Positions 56,780 through 64,000 of a DNA stretch of 64,000 nt are shown here, piece by piece. Position 1 is the first letter of the stretch. Every line of letters begins with the position of its first letter. Both the position numbers and the translations under genes were made by a program. The stretch covers positions 3,224,001 through 3,288,000 of the forward strand of contig NC_048546.1 of assembly GCF_902806685.2 (NCBI RefSeq), written 5' to 3'. The stretch is from Maniola hyperantus (taxonomy: Eukaryota > Arthropoda > Insecta > Lepidoptera > Nymphalidae). The notes beneath the pieces were generated by a model. The model had not been told where the DNA came from, did not search any database, and saw nothing but the letters and a program-made list of their open reading frames with translations.

Positions 56780-58817
56780 AAATATGTTTTATTTCAAGGG
56801 CAATAAATAAAATTTATCTATATTCATACGTTGCAGTATTTATTGTGCATACTTGTAAAAGGCATGCATACATACCAGCACTTTTATTCAATTTTATAAT
56901 TACCTTTTTTAATTTTATTTTTGCGAATGAACAAAATAACGAGTATCTATCGATATCGATAGGTAATTCATTGAGCTACGTGGTGCAGCCTTAACTGAGG
57001 AGGAAAAAAAATCGACCGATCACGCAAATGTCAACCATATGTTTAAAGTAATTAAGTTTATAATTGCTACTACTTAGAATACCGCCATCTATGGTCAAGT
57101 AGCGGAATTAATTGGACAATTGAATCTAGTGTGACGTGAGTGTGACTATAGCTCGTAAATACGTTCTTCCGCTAAAGCAAAATAAATCTTATTTCTAGAG
57201 CGTCAGGGTTTATTTCCAAATCTGTGACGTAGGCTAGTTTTGACTAAACTTAAACGACAAATCAAATGATTTGTTTCTTTGTAGTGCAATATATGACTAT
57301 CGGTATATTTGTATGAGTTTGGCGACAGCGGTTCCTATAGTAATTTTGGAGAATTGCACTTCCACTGTTCTTTCTGTTCCGTGGTTTTACCCGAATTTCA
57401 AACTGTAGAAATTCTTCGAAGACAAAAGGGAATAATTTGAAGGAATATAGCAAGACAAAGCCTTAATTATTATATCAGCATCATATTTTAAAGTTTCTGG
57501 TAAACATGCATAAATTTGAAAAAATTCGTTGACCTCAATGGAGAAATTGAAGTTATTGAACCCAAAAAATCTCGGTCCATTGTCATATTTTTTCTTGCGC
57601 GCTGTAATAACAGAAAACCGGTTCTCAAAAAGTACTCACAAATTATATTTAGGAATCATAACTTGTGATTATTATCACACATTTATGTTTTATCGTTAAT
57701 ATTTAACTTGACCCTTCCCCTCTTCATGTGCTTTTGTATTTTGATATCCAATTTTGTAATTTAAATATTGGCGGCACAAATTACCGCGCGAAAGTATTTT
57801 TACATCTGTAGCATACCGATTACCATTGGTTGTTTTGCGATATTCTTGCCCAATAGCTTTTCAGACACACATTTCGACGAATCACAGGAGATAATCAATG
57901 TAATCATGAAAATCACGGGCTTGTAGTCCGCCATGTTTGATAAATTTAAAAATCGAAGGATTGTCATTGGTCGATAAACATTAAGCAGACGTCATTGGAC
58001 GTCATTTACAATCTTTTGACGGCGTTGCGCAAAATTATAATTTTTGACTCTCACTCATTGCGGCTGCCATGTTTTTTTTCATGTGGGGTGTGTGTGTATA
58101 GAAATGATCATGATAATTTCCCCATATAAACTACTAATGGTAAGTACATAGAATACGTATATTATGCGAAGTTTTAATGATGCGCACGCGGAAGTGCATC
58201 GCGCAACCTCAGTGAAAGTGTATCATGTAATCCTGTCGTGTTCTTGTGAAATTGTATCGTAGTTTCTAACAAGGTACGTTGAGACTGTGTCAACACAATA
58301 ATAGATTTACGAGGTGCGCGGCAATCTCTTTGTTCACGGATGAAGATTACATCGAGTTTGCGGTGTAAGCTAAGCATGGCGAGGCGTATCTCACCCTCGC
58401 TTGGTCGACGTTGTTTGGCGCCATCGACCCATGTAGCGCGCGGGGCGGGTATGGGTTTCCATGCAATTCTTTGTGCCCTTGCAAGTCATAATGACCGACG
58501 TAGCTAAACAACACGTGACATAGTAAATAAATAACGTTTTGTGTTGCAGCAGTAAGGGGTGCACTAAGTGCGTCATTCGTCAATAGCTAGTGACAATGAG
58601 CAAATACTAACGCGACCGCCAAACTGAACGGAGCGAAAAAAGAAACACTAGCAAAGAAAAGGCCAAAGAAACAAGAATGTATTAGTAAGGTGGCACCATA
58701 AAGGATCGATATTAACACACGGCCCCCGGCGATTGAAAAATGGACACTCGATTTCTGAGCATGATGATTGTGTTTGATAGCGACAGATATTCTACCGGGC
58801 AGGATGCGTAAGCATAA
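56780..58817. other. Region without recognised gene; probable promoter of the right-hand gene in its last part
   Basis: 56.8-58.1 kb is AT-rich with no recognised element. From about 58160 the sequence becomes richer in CpG ('gatgcgcacgcggaag', 'gcgcgcggggcgggtatggg'), compatible with a promoter and 5' UTR of the gene ending at 63216. A possible 5' exon with donor 'caag/gtacgt' near 58273 is seen, but it is unproven. Confidence 0.4.
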
Positions 58818-61800
58818 GAGAGGGAGCCAGGCTCCTGCCTGCTGGCCCACCACGGCGCGGGAACTGCACCAAACTCCGAGCAACTTCTGATACTTGCCAA
58901 CTTCAAACAGGTGAGTTGTGTTCTACATCATTGCTAGAACTAACCTAGGCTAGTCTCAACACTCTATAGGCGTTGTAGGTCCTCAGAACATAATATAAGT
59001 TAAATGACCATTTACTATGTGCTATTTTTAGTTCCTTGTCATGCTAAGTTATATCTGTTGCTAGGATAAACAGTTTAGATGACTTCATACCTTGATATTA
59101 TTATTGATAAAATCTGAGAGGTCCTTATGTACGTCAGACTTTAGCTTTTTTAGTATCTATTTTTATTGTGAACTTTCTAGGTCAAGGTTCTTTCAATAAT
59201 TCAAGTTTGATTTTCAGTGGTTTAGCCAATTTTTTGCATGTAATGGATTTTAAATAAACTAGAATACTAAATAAGCCATGCCAAAGTAATTTACTAAATA
59301 AAGATAAACATTCAGTTTTGTAAGCAACAAGCTTTATGTCATATGAAATGCTCTATGAATCTACAATAACTTATTATTGATAACTAAGTTCACTTACATG
59401 ATTCAATTTGTATGATTATCAGCTAGTTATATAGCTGACTAGTTTTTAACATAGCAGTCAATTACATTAGGTACTAGATGATGCCTGCGACTTTGTCCGT
59501 GTGGATTTAGGTTTTTAAAATCCTGTGGGAACTCTTCGCATTTCCGGGATAAAAAGAGCCTATGTCCTTCCCCGGGATGCCAGCTATATCTGTACTAAAT
59601 TTCGTCAAAATCGGTTGAACGGATTGGCCATGAAAGGACAGACAGACAGACAGACACACTTTTGCATTTATAATATTAGTGTGGATTAATAAATAAACAT
59701 CAAATTGTTATGATTAAGTAATAGGTGTACTGTTTGATTGTGATAGGCCTTGAGGTAGGTCTCGGGAGTCACAGTTAATGTAAAAGTCACAAAAGTTAAA
59801 AAAGTTTTTATATGTTACAAAATTACATTTTGCCTCATAAAAAATAATTTCACAAGTTTCATCTGTCTAAAAAATAATCAGACAGACAGGCACAAGACTA
59901 ATATCTAGATTCTAGGTCTAGTCAAGTGCTATTAAACTTGCAAATGATAGTGCTTAAATAAAACAGTCACCTAATACTAATACCTACATAGCAGAAATTA
60001 AGAATAGCAACAAAATAATTTATATCAACTGATAGTTTAAAAAATCCGACCAAGTGCGAGTCAGGCTCGCATAACGTTCCATACTCCAGTCGTATTTTTT
60101 CGACATTTTGTAGTATAACTCAAAAACTATGATGTATAAAAATAAATAAAAATCTGTTTTAGAATGCACAGGTGAAGACCTTTCATATGATACCCCACTT
60201 GATATAGTTATCTTACTTAGAAAATTGAAAATACTAATTATTAGTTCATGACAACAATTTAATTTTTTTGTGTGAAACAACCCTAAATTCACGGTTTTCA
60301 GATTTTTCCCCAAATGTCAGCTATAAGATCTACCTACCTGCCAAATTTCATGATTCTAGGTCAACCGGAAGTACCCTGTAGGTTTCTTGACAGACAGACA
60401 GACAACAAAGTGATCCTATAAGGGTTCCGTTTTTCCTTTTGAGGTACGGAACCCTAAAAACAGTAAATCATGCAACAATAATATTTTATAAATGTTATTG
60501 AATAGGTATTTATAAGTGCTGTGTGATAACTGATAAGGATATTAGAATAAGATTATGAAATAACTTCAACAAACAGTTTATTTATTTTAACTATTCATGA
60601 TAAAAATAAAACAAAATGCATAGTAACAATAACATTCCAGTAATAAGTCATTAGCAAATTGATAGTTGCTAATCTAACAATAATTTAGCTGTTGAAACTT
60701 AACAGGCACTTCTTGATGTCTAATGAGTATAGTTAACAAACCAAGTACATTAGCGATAAACTAGATTAATGATTATTTTGACATATTAACCAAGTTATTA
60801 AGTCTTGATTTACTATTTTCTGTGCCATGAAGAGGATATGCAGTGCCCAATTGTTCAGGAAAGGGACGGTAACCGCGGGAACATTAAAATGAAGACGATT
60901 AACAGTTTTAAGAATCCTTACAGACAGGTCGGTCTAGTATTGCACTTTAGCACTGACATCTGAAATTCACAGGCAGCATGAGTAAATGTGATCCAAATTG
61001 GCTTCTTATTACCATAAGATCGCCAACTTAGTGACAAACCTAATACATAATATTATATTTACATATCAGATGTTGCCTGTGGACTACATTTGAACTTTGA
61101 ACAATATCTGTTCCCCTTGGTTTGCATACTTCCTCTTTTTGTTCCATTGTTTATACTTACTGCCACCTTTTATTTGCATTTATAATTGTATAATAATTAT
61201 GTCTCATTAAGATTGTTTTGTCACTAGAAGTCATTCTTATTCTTCCATAATTCATTTAGAAATTAGTCATTAATTATATGTATGGAATTTTAATTATGTG
61301 CACATTAAATACATAAAGGTTATGGTATTGTTGAGATTTAGAATTTGTTTTGTTTTGCAATTAATCTTAAAATGATTACAATGGAAAATTATATTTTAAT
61401 ATTCATTTTCCAGGAGTCTAATCTGGACAACATTGTGGATCAGCTGTGCACGAGACTCGAAGATATCAAAGATCAAGAAGGTGCATCACTCGTAGGCATG
61501 CCCACTTGTTCTCTCGAACAAACAGAGGCTGTGCGTCGATACTACGCAGCTTTCCCGGCTCTGAAGAAAGGAGAAGAGTCGCCATTGCAGTACTATCTGC
61601 CGCCACCCGCCTGGTGTCGCAAGGCTGCCCCGCAAGTAAAAGTCAAAATGCAAAGTGAACTGCTGTTGTCCAAGGATTGGAATTCCAAAAACAAGAAGTA
61701 TTCGTTGGGTAAGGAGCGCCGGAACTCGTATAACGGGCAGAAGAAGAGCAACAGGAAGCGTTACAATAGCTACAGCCGCTCCTTCGAGAGCAAGGAGAAC

Positions 61801-63216
61801 CTACCCGAGTGGGTTACGCACGAGGAGGCGTGGGACATGGAGAGCCAGGACCCCGTCACGGAGTTCATCCGCGCCCTCGCGCTGGACGAGGGCTACGGCA
61901 CGTGCGAGAACACGCTCACCGACGAGATCAAGGAGCTGACGCAGGCCCGGGCCGTGCCCGACTGGGACGACGGACTCGACCTCGACGCTGACTGGGTCAT
62001 CGCCGACGACCTGGCGCTGCGCGCGCGCTCGCCCGTGGAGCAGGAGCTCTACGCTAAGTTTGAGGCCAAGTTCGACCGCAGCATCGAGGCGCTGTGGGCC
62101 AAGGACCAGAGCACGCCCGACGACGACTACCAGGACCTGCCCATCGACTTCCAGGACCTGCTTTCCTCGCCCTCCGACCGCCTGTTCGCCAACCCCTCCG
62201 CCGAGAAGTGCAGCCTCGTGTCGCTCACCGAGAGCATCTGGTCCGCCGAGCGAGCCGACTCGCCCACGCGCATCGCGGAGCGCCTGCGCCCGCTGACCAT
62301 TGAGGACGCGGAGCCGCCCTGCCCGCGCGAGATAGAGTCCTTCACGCTGTACGACGGCGACGAGCTGTACGACGCGCTGTCCACCGTGGCGCAGACCATG
62401 CGCTCCTTCACCGCCATCAACCACAGCCGCGACCGCAGCGGCTTCGTCGAGGTGCCACCGCGCCGTCGCGCCGAGCCCGCGCCCGCGCCGCCCGCCGCGC
62501 TCGCGCGCCGCCCCACGCCCGTCGAGCGCGACGACGCGCTCACCGCCGCACGCACGCACTTCCGCCCCATCCGCCGCGAGGCCGAGGCGGAGCCCGCGCG
62601 CTACGCCGACGGCGACACGTTCGACATCCGCGGCGACCTCGACCCGGTCGAGTTCCGGCGCAGCGACTCGGGCGGCGTGTACCTCGAGGGCTCGCGCGAG
62701 CGCTACCTCGAGTACCGCGCGGCGCGCAGCATCGACTACGGGCGGCTCAACCTGACGGCCGCGCAGCGCTGCCCCGACCTCGACGACCCGGGCTTCCGGC
62801 TGCGCTTCCCGGTGCGCCAGACGGACGCGGCCGTGCAGACGGAGCGCCGCGCCGCGCAGTGGGAGTGCGACGAGTGCGGCGGCTGCGCCAAGAAGATGCG
62901 GCCCAGCGCCATCCGCAGCATCTGGAGCGAGCACGTGTGCCGCTGCGTGGGCGGCGCGGACGCGGGCGGCGGGCCCGAGCGCGCGGCCGCGCCGCCGCCC
63001 GACGAGCTGTCGCGCGAGTGGGAGGAGCTGCTGCAGGACATCAGCGCGGCGCACCGCCTGTACGCCGGCGAGGCGGGCGAGGCGGACGAGGCGCCGAGTG
63101 CGGACCGCAAGCGCCGCCACAGCGCCGCGCTGCGCTGCGCCGCGCCGTGCTCGCACCCGCACGCGCGCTTCCTACACTGCTGCGCCGCCGCGCTCGACCG
63201 CCCGCTCACGCGCTGA
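58818..63216 (+). CDS. Uncharacterised acidic, Arg/Ala-rich protein
   Basis: The main coding exon, 61414-63216 (TGA), follows a clean acceptor (ttttccag) and encodes 600 residues. An upstream exon ending at 58910 (donor GTGAGT) joins in frame as '...NSEQLLILANFKQ/ESNLDNIVDQLC'. It is open only back to 58818 and has no in-frame ATG, so another 5' exon or a start at 61498 (MPTCSL...) is needed. I do not recognise the family. Visible features: a moderately conserved-looking N-terminal part ('RRYYAAFPALKKGEESPLQY', 'PEWVTHEEAWDMESQDPVTE'), a basic Ser/Asn/Lys/Arg stretch, a long Asp/Glu-rich middle, a Pro/Ala/Arg low-complexity part, and a Cys-rich segment near the C-terminus ('WECDECGGCAKKM', later 'HVCRC') that could bind zinc. 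The second half is extremely GC-rich. A poly(A) signal is at 63839-63844. Confidence 0.65.
58911..61413. other. Intron of the right-hand gene with repeats
   Basis: Between the donor at 58911 and the acceptor at 61413 lie a 'cgactttgtccgtgtgg' repeat (59470-59690) and a minus-oriented GGTTCCG repeat (60042-60457). The rest is AT-rich without recognised features. Confidence 0.55.
60042..60457 (-). repeat. GGTTCCG/GGCCGG interspersed repeat, minus orientation
   Basis: It starts 'ccgaccaagtgcgagtcagg' and ends with the 'gggttccgtttttccttttg' to 'ggtacggaaccct' stem-loop. It is the fourth near-full copy in the window. Confidence 0.8.
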
Positions 63217-64000
63217 CCCGCCGGGCTCGCCGAGACATTCGATACCCGCTCTCGTTTCAATGATCCTTCTGTAATTCGTGAGTTGTTAAGTTGTTCAGAT
63301 TTTTCCTTGCAAAGCCAAGTCGCGAATTCTGCTGCCCTTACGTTGAACGCTTTGCAATATTTTTGACCTATAGTGCCTTGTCCGGAATGGCTCCCCAAGT
63401 AATTAATGTAAATTTTTTGACAATTTTCCACCAGAAAATGCTCTTTGACATGTGTTCAGTTGATCGAATCTCTCGGCAAGCGCAGCCGTCGACATTGTTT
63501 TGGTGAACCGTTTCGGGTGATGTTTAGTTCCGCGTGCGACATTTTACCGTTCAGCAGATAGACTCATGTGCTAGTGGCGAGTTCACGACCGGAGGCCACT
63601 CGGAGGCAGTATTCACAGAAACTTGAAATAGTATTAGCGTCCCATCCTCCATCATCCTCATCATCCATCGACCGGCGACCCACAAAGGTAACCTATCGGC
63701 CTTCCGAACTGTTAACTACGAAACCGCAACTCTGTTACGTGAATATTGTGTCAAGGTGGCCTCTATCGATTATTTCCTTTACTGAACGATTGTATTCCGT
63801 TCACTGTATATATCGTCTATCGAAGCTATTCTTGTTCGAAATAAATATTTAAATGTAATTTAGTGATTCTCTATTGTTACGCTCACACGCGTGCGAGTAA
63901 CAGAAGAGGGCATACAATATAAAATCGCAAATAATTCAGATTCGACAGCTGTTAATGCACTTGAGGTTACGAGTCTTGACGACTTTGCTCTTTTCGAGTG
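63217..64000 (+). other. 3' UTR and flank of the right-hand gene
   Basis: A stretch of about 630 bases leads from the stop codon to the AATAAA at 63839-63844, the likely 3' end of the transcript. Nothing further was recognised up to the window end. Confidence 0.55.

Noticed and set aside
61801..63162. 453-codon minus-strand frame as a gene
   Set aside because: It is a shadow of the GC-rich coding exon; low-complexity Arg/Ala/Gly/Val composition and no family pattern.
1..64000. CRISPR array, prophage or bacterial gene cluster
   Set aside because: The window is clearly eukaryotic: spliced genes, SINEs and LINEs. The tandem repeats lack spacer organisation.

Overview
The window looks like nuclear DNA of a moth or butterfly (Lepidoptera). 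It is AT-rich, with genes split into short exons by introns full of repeats. It carries tRNA-derived SINE heads, RTE-type LINE tails ending in (GAT)n, many copies of an interspersed repeat with a 'CGCGACTTCGTCCGCGTGG' core, and numerous short inverted-repeat elements (MITEs). Runs of the TAGGTACCTACC type are scattered throughout. There is no bacterial-style operon, no CRISPR array and no rRNA gene.

Layout from left to right: (1) positions 4015-12392, plus strand, hold the last nine exons of a transferrin that best fits insect transferrin 1; its first exons lie left of the window. (2) 12586-14113, minus strand, is a complete three-exon gene for the cytochrome b560 subunit of succinate dehydrogenase (SDHC), convergent with transferrin. 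(3) 14701-22336, plus strand, is a three-exon acylphosphatase with an N-terminal hydrophobic leader, divergent from SDHC. (4) 24698-25399, plus strand, is an intronless, GC-rich KCTD8/12/16-type BTB protein. (5) About 9 kb without genes follows, 25.4-34.3 kb, made of MITEs, SINE and RTE remnants. (6) 34270-35841, minus strand, is a three-exon oligoribonuclease (REXO2/Orn type) with a probable mitochondrial presequence. (7) About 36500-38165 is a 5'-truncated non-LTR retrotransposon with a long open reverse transcriptase frame. (8) 40322-50154, plus strand, is a complete seven-exon LETM1. (9) 55603-56134 holds a broken THAP zinc-finger domain. (10) 61414-63216, plus strand, is the large, very GC-rich coding exon of an acidic protein I do not recognise, probably with an upstream exon ending at 58910.

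Several host genes are mitochondrial (SDHC in complex II, LETM1 in the inner membrane, REXO2 in RNA turnover), but they sit in different orientations with separate regulatory regions, so this is ordinary neighbourhood rather than a cluster. I found no convincing new biological system. The most unusual signals are structural. In two unrelated genes (transferrin and LETM1) the 3' half of one exon, its splice donor and the start of the following intron have been tandemly duplicated. Transferrin and SDHC share a back-to-back pair of poly(A) signals 1 base apart. There is also a perfect GC-rich palindrome at 17.8 kb and a miRNA-precursor-like hairpin at 29.9 kb. Exon boundaries come from splice consensus plus reading-frame continuity; no transcript evidence was available.
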